Part shown: piece by piece, positions 56,690 to 64,000 of the stretch
Numbering within the stretch: position 1 is the stretch's first letter
Layout of the letters: every line of letters starts with the position of its first letter
NCBI RefSeq assembly: GCF_000614145.1
Contig: NZ_BAKK01000011.1
Location: 1 to 64,000, forward strand
Direction of reading: 5' to 3'
DNA length: 64,000 nt
From: Bacteroides faecichinchillae JCM 17102
GTDB lineage: Bacteria > Bacteroidota > Bacteroidia > Bacteroidales > Bacteroidaceae
The notes under the pieces: generated by a model
The model's input: only the letters and a program-made list of their open reading frames with translations
Databases searched by the model: none
Told to the model about the DNA's origin: nothing
Position numbers and translations under genes: made by a program

Positions 56690-58582
56690 ATGAGAAAGTG
56701 GCGTATTGAAGATTCTGAAGAACTCTACAACATTACAGGTTGGGGTACCTCGTACTTTAGTATTAATGACAATGGTCATGTCGTTGTTACACCGCGTAAA
56801 GATGGAGTGGCCGTCGATCTGAAAGAATTGGTCGATGAACTGCAGTTGCGTGATGTAACCACCCCTATGCTGGTGCGTTTTCCGGATATATTGGACAACC
56901 GTATTGAAAAGATGTCTTCCTGCTTTAAACAAGCAGCAGAAGAATACGGTTATAAAGCCGAGAACTTTATTATCTATCCGATTAAAGTAAATCAGATGCG
57001 CCCCGTGGTAGAGGAAATCATTAGTCACGGTAAGAAATTCAATCTCGGATTGGAAGCTGGTTCTAAGCCGGAACTACATGCTGTAATTGCTGTTAATACG
57101 GATTCTGACTCATTGATTGTTTGCAACGGTTATAAAGACGAGAGCTATATTGAGTTAGCTTTACTTGCTCAGAAGATGGGAAAACGAATCTTCTTGGTGG
57201 TGGAGAAAATGAATGAATTAAAGTTGATTGCTAAGATGGCGAAACAGCTGAATGTTCAACCCAATATAGGCATTCGTATTAAACTGGCTTCTTCCGGCAG
57301 TGGAAAATGGGAAGAATCCGGAGGGGATGCCAGCAAATTCGGATTAACTTCCAGTGAGCTTCTTGAAGCACTCGACTATATGGAAAGTAAAGGACTGAAA
57401 GATTGTCTTAAACTGATTCATTTTCATATTGGTAGCCAGATCACTAAGATTCGTCGTATCAAAACTGCTTTACGTGAAGCATCTCAATTCTATGTACAAC
57501 TTCATGCAATGGGCTTTAAGGTAGAATTTGTGGATATTGGCGGTGGACTTGGAGTTGATTATGATGGCACTCGTTCTTCTGATAACGGTGGTAGTGTAAA
57601 TTATTCCATTCAGGAATATGTGAATGACTCTATTTCTACCTTGGTAGATGTCAGCGATAAAAATGGTATCCCACATCCGAATATAATTACTGAGAGTGGA
57701 CGCGCATTGACTGCTCATCACTCTGTGCTTATCTTTGAGGTGTTGGAAACTGCCACTTTACCTGAATGGGACGATGAAGAAGTGATTACTGAAGATGCTC
57801 ATGAATTGGTGCAAGAATTGTATAGCATCTGGGATACATTGAATCAAAATAAAATGTTGGAAGCATGGCATGACGCTCAGCAAATTCGAGAGGAAGCACT
57901 TGACTTGTTCAGTCATGGAATTGTGGATCTAAAAACACGTGCGCAAATTGAACGTTTGTATTGGTCCATTACACGAGAGATCAACCAGATTGCCGAAGGT
58001 TTAAAACATGCACCCGACGAATTTCGTGGATTGTCTAAGTTGTTGGCTGATAAATATTTCTGTAACTTCTCCTTGTTCCAGTCACTTCCTGACTCTTGGG
58101 CAATTGATCAGATATTCCCGATCATGCCGATTCAGCGGTTGGATGAGAAACCGGATCGCTCGGCTACATTGCAAGATATAACTTGTGACTCTGATGGTAA
58201 GATCGCTAATTTTATTTCTACCCGGAATGTGGCGCATTATATGCCGGTTCATAGTCTGAAGAAGTCGGAGCCTTATTATGTTGCTGTTTTTTTAGTCGGA
58301 GCTTATCAGGAGATTTTGGGAGATATGCACAATTTGTTTGGTGATACGAATGCAGTGCATGTTTCTGTGAATGAAAAGGGATATAATATCGAACAGATAA
58401 TTGATGGAGAAACTGTGGCAGAAGTTTTGGACTATGTACAATATAATCCGAAGAAGTTGGTTCGTACTCTTGAAACATGGGTTACAAAATCAGTAAAAGA
58501 AGGACGAATTTCTTTGGAAGAGGGAAAAGAGTTTCTTTCTAATTATCGTTCGGGACTTTATGGTTATACTTATTTGGAATAG
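56690..58582 (+). CDS. speA: Biosynthetic arginine decarboxylase
   Basis: The 630-residue fold-type III PLP enzyme converts arginine to agmatine for polyamine synthesis. ATG 56690 (MRKWRIEDSEELYN) is selected because the earlier TTG overlaps the promoter. IYPIKVNQMRPVVEEI contains the Schiff-base lysine, LIHFHIGSQITKI and VDIGGGLGVDYDG the PLP-phosphate region, NIITESGRALTAHHS the conserved C-terminal-side motif. Length matches SpeA. argB follows 12 bp later. Confidence 0.95.
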   Translation: MRKWRIEDSEELYNITGWGTSYFSINDNGHVVVTPRKDGVAVDLKELVDELQLRDVTTPMLVRFPDILDNRIEKMSSCFKQAAEEYGYKAENFIIYPIKVNQMRPVVEEIISHGKKFNLGLEAGSKPELHAVIAVNTDSDSLIVCNGYKDESYIELALLAQKMGKRIFLVVEKMNELKLIAKMAKQLNVQPNIGIRIKLASSGSGKWEESGGDASKFGLTSSELLEALDYMESKGLKDCLKLIHFHIGSQITKIRRIKTALREASQFYVQLHAMGFKVEFVDIGGGLGVDYDGTRSSDNGGSVNYSIQEYVNDSISTLVDVSDKNGIPHPNIITESGRALTAHHSVLIFEVLETATLPEWDDEEVITEDAHELVQELYSIWDTLNQNKMLEAWHDAQQIREEALDLFSHGIVDLKTRAQIERLYWSITREINQIAEGLKHAPDEFRGLSKLLADKYFCNFSLFQSLPDSWAIDQIFPIMPIQRLDEKPDRSATLQDITCDSDGKIANFISTRNVAHYMPVHSLKKSEPYYVAVFLVGAYQEILGDMHNLFGDTNAVHVSVNEKGYNIEQIIDGETVAEVLDYVQYNPKKLVRTLETWVTKSVKEGRISLEEGKEFLSNYRSGLYGYTYLE

Positions 58583-58594
58583 GGATAATAGAAA

Positions 58595-59368
58595 ATGAGA
58601 GAAAAACTAACAATCATTAAAGTGGGTGGCAAAATTGTAGAGGAGGAAGCCACCCTTCGTCAGTTGTTGGACGATTTTGTCGGCGTTGAGGGGCACAAAG
58701 TATTGGTTCATGGTGGAGGACGTTCGGCTACGAAGATTGCCACGCTACTGGGAATTGAGAGTAAAATGGTAAATGGTCGCCGAATCACAGATGAGGAAAC
58801 ACTCAAAGTGGTGACAATGGTATATGGCGGATTGGTAAATAAGAATATTGTAGCAGGTCTGCAAGCTCGTGGTGTCAATGCTCTTGGATTGACCGGAGCG
58901 GATATGAACGTGATCCGTTCGGTAAAACGTCCCATAAAAGATGTTGATTATGGCTTTGTGGGCGACGTTGAGAAGGTAGATGCTTCTTTATTATCAGATT
59001 TAATTCATAAGGGGGTAGTTCCTGTGATGGCACCACTAACGCATGATGGTCAAGGTAATATGTTGAATACCAATGCAGACACGATTGCCGGAGAAACAGC
59101 TAAATCCTTATCAACTTTGTTTGATGTGACATTGGTTTATTGTTTTGAGAAAAAAGGAGTGCTGCGTGACGAGAATGATGATGATAGTGTGATTCCACAG
59201 ATTACTCGTGGAGAATTTGAACAATACGTTGCTGATGGGGTTATCCAAGGTGGTATGATTCCTAAGTTAGAGAACTCTTTTGAGGCAATTAATGCAGGGG
59301 TGTCAGAAGTGATAATCACCTTAGCATCAGCGATTAGTGAAAACGGAGGAACCAGGATCAAAAAATAA
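58595..59368 (+). CDS. argB: Acetylglutamate kinase
   Basis: The 257-residue enzyme phosphorylates N-acetylglutamate (or, in Bacteroides, probably N-succinylglutamate) in arginine synthesis. KVGGKIVEEEATLRQLL carries the N-terminal lysine/glycine motif, LVHGGGRSATKIA the substrate loop, and VNALGLTGADMNVIRS and NTNADTIAGETAK the ATP and acyl sites. It is co-transcribed after speA, joining arginine supply to polyamine synthesis. Confidence 0.94.
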   Translation: MREKLTIIKVGGKIVEEEATLRQLLDDFVGVEGHKVLVHGGGRSATKIATLLGIESKMVNGRRITDEETLKVVTMVYGGLVNKNIVAGLQARGVNALGLTGADMNVIRSVKRPIKDVDYGFVGDVEKVDASLLSDLIHKGVVPVMAPLTHDGQGNMLNTNADTIAGETAKSLSTLFDVTLVYCFEKKGVLRDENDDDSVIPQITRGEFEQYVADGVIQGGMIPKLENSFEAINAGVSEVIITLASAISENGGTRIKK

Positions 59369-59429
59369 TTCAAAAAAAAGTAGTGGGTGACTGTAACTTT
59401 TCGAATCCTAGCCCGTCATTATTATAGAG

Positions 59430-59939
59430 ATGCAAGAAATCAGCTTCCGAAACGATATTTTGCCGTTGAAGGATAAACTCTTTCGATTGGCTCTCAGAAT
59501 AACTCTGGATAGGGCAGAAGCCGAAGATATCGTTCAGGACACCATGATAAGAGTGTGGAACAAGCGTGATGAGTGGTCTCAGTTTGAATCGGTTGAAGCC
59601 TATTGCCTGATAGTGGCAAAGAACTTGGCAATAGACCGTAGTCAAAAGAGAGAAGCTCAGAATGTTGGACTCACCCCGGAGATGGAGGAAGAACCTGATG
59701 CAAACGGTCCGTATGATCAGTTGGTTCATGATGAGAAAATGAACATTATAAATCGACTGGTAAACGAACTTCCCGAAAAACAGCGGCTTATCATGCAACT
59801 GAGGGATATTGAAGGTGAAAGCTATAAAAAAATAGCAATCTTACTGAATCTGACTGAAGAACAGGTAAAAGTAAACCTTTTCAGAGCCAGACAAAAGGTA
59901 AAACAAAGATATTTAGAAATTGACGAATATGGATTATAA
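59430..59939 (+). CDS. ECF-type RNA polymerase sigma factor
   Basis: The 169-residue sigma-70 family protein has region 2 with RAEDIVQDTMIRVW and region 4 with YKKIAILLNLTEEQVKVNLFRARQKV (helix-turn-helix). These direct RNA polymerase to stress or surface-function promoters. The next gene overlaps its 3' end by 11 bp and encodes a small one-membrane-span protein, the usual place of an anti-sigma factor. Target promoters unknown; the DUF2807 gene downstream is a candidate. Confidence 0.93.
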   Translation: MQEISFRNDILPLKDKLFRLALRITLDRAEAEDIVQDTMIRVWNKRDEWSQFESVEAYCLIVAKNLAIDRSQKREAQNVGLTPEMEEEPDANGPYDQLVHDEKMNIINRLVNELPEKQRLIMQLRDIEGESYKKIAILLNLTEEQVKVNLFRARQKVKQRYLEIDEYGL

Positions 59940-60405
59940 GAATATAGAACAGCTTTTAGAGCGATATTGGCAATGCGAAACTTCCTTAGAAGAAGAATCT
60001 CAATTGCGTGACTTCTTTTCAAAAGGAGAAGTTCCTGCTCATTTGCTTCGCTATAAGAACTTGTTTGTTTATCAGCAGGTTCAGCAGGAAGAAGGGCTGG
60101 GCGAAGACTTTGATGCACGTATTCTGTCACAAGTGGAAACTCCGGTAGTGAAGGCTAAACGCTTGACGTTAGTTAGTCGTTTTGTTCCACTATTTAAGGC
60201 TGCTGCTGTGGTTGCAATCATTCTTTCTTTAGGAAATGTGGCACAGCATTCATTCTCCGGTGATGATGGTAGAGTGTTGGCAACGGATACCATTGGTAAA
60301 CAAGTAACTGCTCCTTCAGTCGCATTTTCAAATGATGCGAAAGCAGATCAGGTATTGGCTGATAGCCTTGCTAAGATCAATAAGGTGAAAGTTATGCAAG
60401 AATAG
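59929..60405 (+). CDS. Small membrane protein, probable anti-sigma partner
   Basis: The 158-residue protein (ATG 59929, within the end of the sigma gene) has an N-terminal helical part (LLERYWQCETSLEEESQLRD), a transmembrane segment at about residues 81-100 (LFKAAAVVAIILSLGNVA) and a polar C-terminus on the far side. It lacks an obvious zinc anti-sigma motif. Overlap with the ECF gene and topology suggest it regulates the sigma factor. A terminator hairpin follows at 60526. Confidence 0.7.
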   Translation: MDYKNIEQLLERYWQCETSLEEESQLRDFFSKGEVPAHLLRYKNLFVYQQVQQEEGLGEDFDARILSQVETPVVKAKRLTLVSRFVPLFKAAAVVAIILSLGNVAQHSFSGDDGRVLATDTIGKQVTAPSVAFSNDAKADQVLADSLAKINKVKVMQE

Positions 60406-60525
60406 ACATTTTCATTTGCTTTAACATATAATATAGTTAGTGTGCTTAATTAAAACAAAAACGAAAGCGAAACTGTGAAGTTTTCAATTCTCTCAAATTT
60501 TTATAATAAAACTAACTAAATAAAT

Positions 60526-60555
60526 GGGCTACCGCGTGATGCAGTAGCCCTTTTT
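60526..60555. terminator. Terminator between sigma operon and DUF2807
   Basis: GGGCTAC (60526-60532) pairs with GTAGCCC (60544-60550) and is followed by TTTTT. It can serve the plus-strand sigma operon, and it lies at the convergent end of the DUF2807 gene. Confidence 0.8.
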
Positions 60556-60567
60556 AGTTTCATGTTC

Positions 60568-61353
60568 TTAGTCGAGCTTATGTAGCTTTTTCTGAGGACC
60601 GTTTACTTCTTGTGGGTTACCTTTGTAGGAAAGGCTACCTCCACCGGTAAACTGTGCGGATAGTTTTTCACTTACATTGCAACTTATATCTCCAGAACCA
60701 GTGACACTTGATGATACATCCTTGGCTTGTAGTTCTAAAGCGTTTATATTTCCTGAACCAACAATCCTGAAGTCTGCATTATCAGTTTTGCCGTTAAATA
60801 GTATGTTTCCTGAACCCGTTATATGAGCGGAACATATTTGGCTTTGAATCTGTTGAAACCTGATATCACCGGATCCATTAATAAAGATTGCCGTTTTCTG
60901 ACAGACAATTTTCTGTCCTTGTATGTTTCCGGAGCCATTGATATTTACTTCTACATTTTTTTTCGTTTGTATGCCATTGGTAAGCTGTATATTTCCCGAA
61001 CCATTGATTTCCATACTATTCAGCTCGGGGGAAGAAACTCTGATTTCTAATGTTCCCCTATCTCTTATATTGATATTATTGGGATACTTTATAAATAAGG
61101 TGTTATTATCAACATAGATTTTCAGTATTGAGATTATATTGTCAGAACCGTAAATTTCGAAATGGGTATTTGCATCTTGTTGATAGATAATATCTGCACT
61201 CCCCGACAGCTTAATTGCGTTAAACGGACTGATTTCTACATCTTTTGTTATGTAGTTACCACTACCTGTTATGTATTGACCTTGTGAACAGGAGATTGAT
61301 ATGAATACTAAAAACATACCGGTTAATACTGTTGTTAATGTACTTACTTTCAT
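60568..61353 (-). CDS. Exported DUF2807 (head GIN domain) protein
   Basis: The 261-residue protein has a hydrophobic export signal (about 24 residues, ending near SISCSQG, possibly lipid-anchored). DUF2807 follows as a right-handed beta-helix-like repeat with many GSGN/GSGD turns (INGSGNIQ, INGSGDIRF, ITGSGNILF, VTGSGDISC). Such putative auto-transporter adhesin-like domains are widespread in Bacteroidetes cell surfaces; binding partner unknown. The promoter box is about 124 bp upstream (61477-61484). Confidence 0.87.
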   Translation of the reverse strand: MKVSTLTTVLTGMFLVFISISCSQGQYITGSGNYITKDVEISPFNAIKLSGSADIIYQQDANTHFEIYGSDNIISILKIYVDNNTLFIKYPNNINIRDRGTLEIRVSSPELNSMEINGSGNIQLTNGIQTKKNVEVNINGSGNIQGQKIVCQKTAIFINGSGDIRFQQIQSQICSAHITGSGNILFNGKTDNADFRIVGSGNINALELQAKDVSSSVTGSGDISCNVSEKLSAQFTGGGSLSYKGNPQEVNGPQKKLHKLD

Positions 61354-61476
61354 AATAATGATTTTGATGTTATATTATTAAGACGGTTCATACTTCAATA
61401 AAGTTGCATTTTAGATAAAGTTTTTTAGATGGAAAATAAATGGTTAATAGTCATTAGAACTACCCCATAATAATTA

Positions 61477-61484
61477 CAAAGATA
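61477..61484 (-). promoter_or_regulatory. -7 box of the DUF2807 gene
   Basis: CAAAGATA (TATCTTTG on the coding strand), giving a leader of about 120 bases. Confidence 0.45.
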
Positions 61485-61697
61485 AATGTTTGGGTCTTTT
61501 CATAGAATATATGGCCTTTGTCTATTTTCAGAATGTTGGACGTACTTAGATTGGTTAGTATGTGTATTGGTAAGATTGTCTTTCAATTCGTTTGCTTAGT
61601 TCTTCACCGAAGAGAATGAATGAAAGGTCTGTTTATGGTGTTTTTTTAAGGATGGAGACTTTCGAGAGCTTTTTTATCAACTCCCATTTTTATTTGT

Positions 61698-61705
61698 TAT
61701 TTTTG
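61698..61705 (+). promoter_or_regulatory. -7 box of the YgjP-type protease gene
   Basis: TATTTTTG matches TAnnTTTG, 19 bp before ATG 61725. Confidence 0.5.
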
Positions 61706-61724
61706 CATCGTTGTTCAGAGATTT

Positions 61725-62426
61725 ATGATGGAGACGATTATAGAAGATGATGAATTGGGTGTCTTAGTGATACGTGCTAATCCACGTGCTAGAAGCTTGG
61801 TGTTCCGTACAAAAAGTGATGCTATTTATGTTTCGGTTCCTCCCGGTACGGCAATAAAGGAAGTCAAACATGCCATTGAAAACTTACGCAGCAAACTGTG
61901 GGTCTCTCGCCAAAAGTTAAAGCGTCTGTTAATAGATTTAAATTATCGTATCGATGCCGAGTATTTCAAACTCTCTTTGATTACTGGTGAGAAAGAACAG
62001 TTTATGGCTAATTCTAAACTAGGATTTATGCAGATTGTTTGTCCACCGCAAGCAGTTTTTGCAGATGAAGGGTTGCAGAATTGGTTGCGCAAAGTGATTG
62101 AAGAATCATTAAGAAAAAACGCGAAAGTAATTCTTCCTTCTCGTTTAGAGCATTTATCTAAACAAAGCGGCTTGCCTTATAAGAGTGTGAAGATAAACTC
62201 AAGCCAAGGGCGATGGGGAAGTTGCTCGGCACGAAAGGATATTAATCTGTCATACTATCTAGTTTTATTGCCTTCTCATTTGATTGATTATGTGCTTTTG
62301 CATGAATTGTGTCATACACGTGAAATGAACCATAGCGAACGTTTCTGGGAATTACTGAATCGATTTACTAATGGTAATGCAATGGCTTTGAGGAATGAAC
62401 TTAGAGGATATCGGACATGTATATAA
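61725..62426 (+). CDS. YgjP/DUF45-type zinc metallopeptidase
   Basis: The 233-residue protein carries the WLM/YgjP-like zinc motif LLHELCHTREMNHSERFWELL: H193, E194, H197 and the third ligand H203. VKINSSQGRWGSCSARKDI is the conserved upstream strand of the family. These cytoplasmic proteins are M48-related peptidases of unknown substrate. Start: tandem ATGs at 61725 and 61728; the first is used. Confidence 0.9.
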   Translation: MMETIIEDDELGVLVIRANPRARSLVFRTKSDAIYVSVPPGTAIKEVKHAIENLRSKLWVSRQKLKRLLIDLNYRIDAEYFKLSLITGEKEQFMANSKLGFMQIVCPPQAVFADEGLQNWLRKVIEESLRKNAKVILPSRLEHLSKQSGLPYKSVKINSSQGRWGSCSARKDINLSYYLVLLPSHLIDYVLLHELCHTREMNHSERFWELLNRFTNGNAMALRNELRGYRTCI

Positions 62427-62560
62427 ATACTCAAACGCAGTAGCTACAGGTCATTCATCAGAATGAAACCACGAGAAGAATATAGGGATAGAAATTAGAC
62501 ATAACTCAATGAATGACAAATATTTGTATTAGCTTTGTGATTAAATAGATATAAGAACGT

Positions 62561-63129
62561 ATGAAGTGCTCATAAAGCATTTACTAAAACGAACCTAGGG
62601 GGAGTTAAATACCTTACAGGAGCTTATTAAGCGCCATGTGTCGTGGTGCGATATGATTATATTACTATGGTAGTTATGCCCGTGGCGGTTGTGTTTTATG
62701 GGATGAGAAAATTGAGTTTGGTGTACATACCTCATACCAGAGCGACTTAGATATTATGGTGATTATTTCAAAGCCAAACGTAAAACATGTAGAAGATAGA
62801 CTGAGAGATAAAGTTACGCCCAAATATCACAATGCTTTTGCACATCGTCGTCACGCTTCTCCCCAATTTATTGTAGAGAATGCTGGTACACTTAATAAAG
62901 CCCTCGAACTAGTCAGTATTCAAGAGAATTGGCAGTAGTATTTCCTTTGAATACCGATTTTGAAAAGCGATGTTTTGCTTTGCTTTATCGTGCATAGATT
63001 GAGACCCGTTACAACAAAGGTTTTGTTGTAAACAAAGAGGAATACTCTTATATGCTTGAACGAATCGAAATACTCAAAAAGATAACATTCCGTATTTGTA
63101 CTGAAAAAATAGACTCATATGATGAGTGA
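62561..63129 (+). pseudogene. Decayed nucleotidyltransferase-HEPN gene
   Basis: Pieces of one frame can be read: IKHLLKRT, a TAG, GELNTLQELIKRHVSWCDMI; then, after a shift, GSYARGGCVLWDEKIEFG and SDLDIMVII (nucleotidyltransferase GSxARG...SDxD motif); and later TDFEKRCFALLYRA, a TAG, then ETRYNKGFVVNKEEYSYML, the C-terminal HEPN helix. The span is about 190 codons against roughly 300 expected, so about 90-100 codons between the two domains are missing, with the junction near 62908-62918. It is a genuine decayed NT-HEPN (MNT/HEPN-like) gene, not a mere indel. Confidence 0.75.
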
Positions 63130-63204
63130 ATAGCACAGGAAGAAGCTTAGCTAATCTGAGTTTTGATATACATATATATTGATCGTGTGAATCCATTCCT
63201 ATCT

Positions 63205-63600
63205 TTATTTAGATAATTGCTTAATTCCATCTTCCTCTTTCTCAAATCGATAAGTACCTCCATTTTCACTAAGATCGAATATTGAAACCAGTTCTGTTTG
63301 ATTGTCTACAATCATCAAAGCACTTTGTTCGGTAAAACGGTCCACTTCAACTGTATAAGGCTCGTCCGTTATTGATTTGCATGATATTAAACTATCATTG
63401 ATAAACAAAGAAATAGAATCACCCGCGAATCCTTTCACTAAGCTGATTGAATAAGTTTCAATGAAATGACGTTCACCCTCTTTCTTTTGTTGGAGTCTCA
63501 TACTCATATAAATGAAGATAACAACGACAAAGATGACAGCAAAAGCCAAGATCCCGTTACCTATCATAAATTGCTTATTAGTGTTTAAATGATGTGCCAT
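63205..63600 (-). CDS. Small single-pass membrane protein
   Basis: The 131-residue protein has a cytoplasmic 16-residue N-terminus, a transmembrane segment at about residues 17-34 (LAFAVIFVVVIFIYMSM), and a soluble domain that probably faces the periplasm, rich in beta-forming residues (ISLVKGFAGDSISLFIND). No family is recognised. It is divergent from rimP, 172 bp away. Confidence 0.7.
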   Translation of the reverse strand: MAHHLNTNKQFMIGNGILAFAVIFVVVIFIYMSMRLQQKKEGERHFIETYSISLVKGFAGDSISLFINDSLISCKSITDEPYTVEVDRFTEQSALMIVDNQTELVSIFDLSENGGTYRFEKEEDGIKQLSK

Positions 63601-63698
63601 AACTGCTGTTTTTTATAATTGCGGCGTAAAGATACGAAGTTCGTATAGTTAATTCATACTTTTTTTCTTTAATGTTTTGTAGTCGAACATATTATTTA

Positions 63699-63706
63699 TA
63701 TCTTTG
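63699..63706 (+). promoter_or_regulatory. -7 box of the rimP operon
   Basis: TATCTTTG matches TAnnTTTG, 66 bp upstream of ATG 63773, leaving room for the hairpin at 63723-63754 in the leader. Confidence 0.5.
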
Positions 63707-63722
63707 CAACCGGAAACGGATG

Positions 63723-63754
63723 AAAGGTGGAGGGGCAATTAAGCTCCTTTTTTT
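63723..63754 (+). terminator. Terminator-like hairpin in the rimP leader
   Basis: GGAG (63729-63732) pairs with CTCC (63744-63747), possibly extended by AAAGG against the following T-run. Seven Ts follow at once (63748-63754). It lies between promoter and start codon, so it could act as an attenuator. Confidence 0.4.
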
Positions 63755-63772
63755 GTTCTTAATAGCGAATAA

Positions 63773-64000
63773 ATGATAGAAAAGAAAACTGTTTGTCAGA
63801 TTGTTGATGAGTGGCTGAAAGGAAAAGACTACTTTTTAGTAGAGGTAACTGTAAGCCTGATGACAAGATCGTGGTCGAAATCGACCATGCAGAAGGTGTT
63901 TGGATTGAAGATTGTGTAGAGCTTAGCCGCTTTATCGAATCGAAACTGAACCGTGAAGAGGAAGATTATGAACTGGAAGTAGGTTCAGCCGGTATCGGAC
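63773..64000 (+). pseudogene. rimP: Ribosome maturation factor RimP, partial, one frameshift
   Basis: The frame MIEKKTVCQIVDEWLKGKDY then FLVEVTVS breaks at a CC pair (63856-63857). Adding one C restores PDDKIVVEIDHAEGVWIE and CVELSRFIESKLNREEEDYE, then ELEVGSAGIG to the window end. This is the N-terminal half of RimP, which helps mature the 30S subunit; nusA and infB are expected downstream. The shift in such a conserved gene most likely reflects a sequence error, since loss would impair ribosome assembly. Confidence 0.8.

Larger units (their letters stand above)
61354..61724. other. 371-bp divergent control region
   Basis: No gene seen. Contains the minus-strand promoter box of the DUF2807 gene and the plus-strand box of the metalloprotease gene. 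Confidence 0.5.

Noticed and set aside
1-64000. Prophage, insertion sequence or integrative element
   Set aside because: No integrase, transposase, terminal inverted repeats, tRNA attachment site or phage structural gene seen.

Overview
The window is chromosomal DNA of a Bacteroides species. It is AT-rich, and many genes start just downstream of the Bacteroides-type -7 box TAnnTTTG. The gene content also fits: a DUF6377 protein, GH3-family adenylase, MnmA paralogue, RNase H with a viroplasmin domain, and an LPS-region glycosyltransferase cluster between acpP/fabF/rnc and msbA/aroK/speA. As I recall, this resembles the lipooligosaccharide (LOS) locus of B. thetaiotaomicron. I cannot name the species from sequence alone.

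Layout. (1) 1-7.6 kb: a carbohydrate locus with a damaged DUF6377 regulator-like gene, a four-gene minus-strand operon (cytoplasmic Gfo/Idh/MocA oxidoreductase, exported Gfo/Idh/MocA oxidoreductase, two exported DUF1080 proteins) and a divergent exported beta-propeller glycosidase. This is the gene set expected for glycoside breakdown through 3-keto intermediates. (2) 7.7-22.1 kb: housekeeping genes: cysS, a Cof-type HAD phosphatase, an SNF2 helicase, an mnmA paralogue, a GH3 adenylase, pfkA, rnc-fabF-acpP, purN and pdxB. (3) 22.2-48.1 kb: surface-glycan (LOS/O-antigen-like) cluster: DUF4254, GT9, GT90, LPS kinase, GT25, GT4, a LicD/nucleotidyltransferase/HisC-like cassette, several GT2s, a WbsX-type protein, a GT2-GT4 fusion, two DegT-type proteins, WbqC, an epimerase, a GT14-like enzyme, an acyltransferase and an MsbA-like ABC exporter. 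(4) 48.1-64 kb: RNase H, a nitroreductase, aroK, a compact operon of a Sel1-repeat protein, an Hsp90-like ATPase and a helical-repeat protein, then speA-argB, an ECF sigma factor with a small membrane partner, a DUF2807 protein, a YgjP-type metalloprotease, a decayed nucleotidyltransferase-HEPN gene and the start of rimP.

Two things stand out. First, three intergenic regions (14690-15003, 20895-20982, 49791-49878) carry short dyads repeated at an almost exact 22-bp period, about two helical turns. Two of them share the dyad GAAAC-N5-GTTTC. Second, eight genes carry single-base frameshifts (nine lesions, mostly in short homopolymers) and one carries an in-frame TAG. Because likely essential or conserved genes such as rimP are hit, read errors are the simplest explanation for many of them, though homopolymer phase variation of surface-glycan genes cannot be excluded. 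I saw no tRNA, rRNA, CRISPR array, insertion sequence or prophage.
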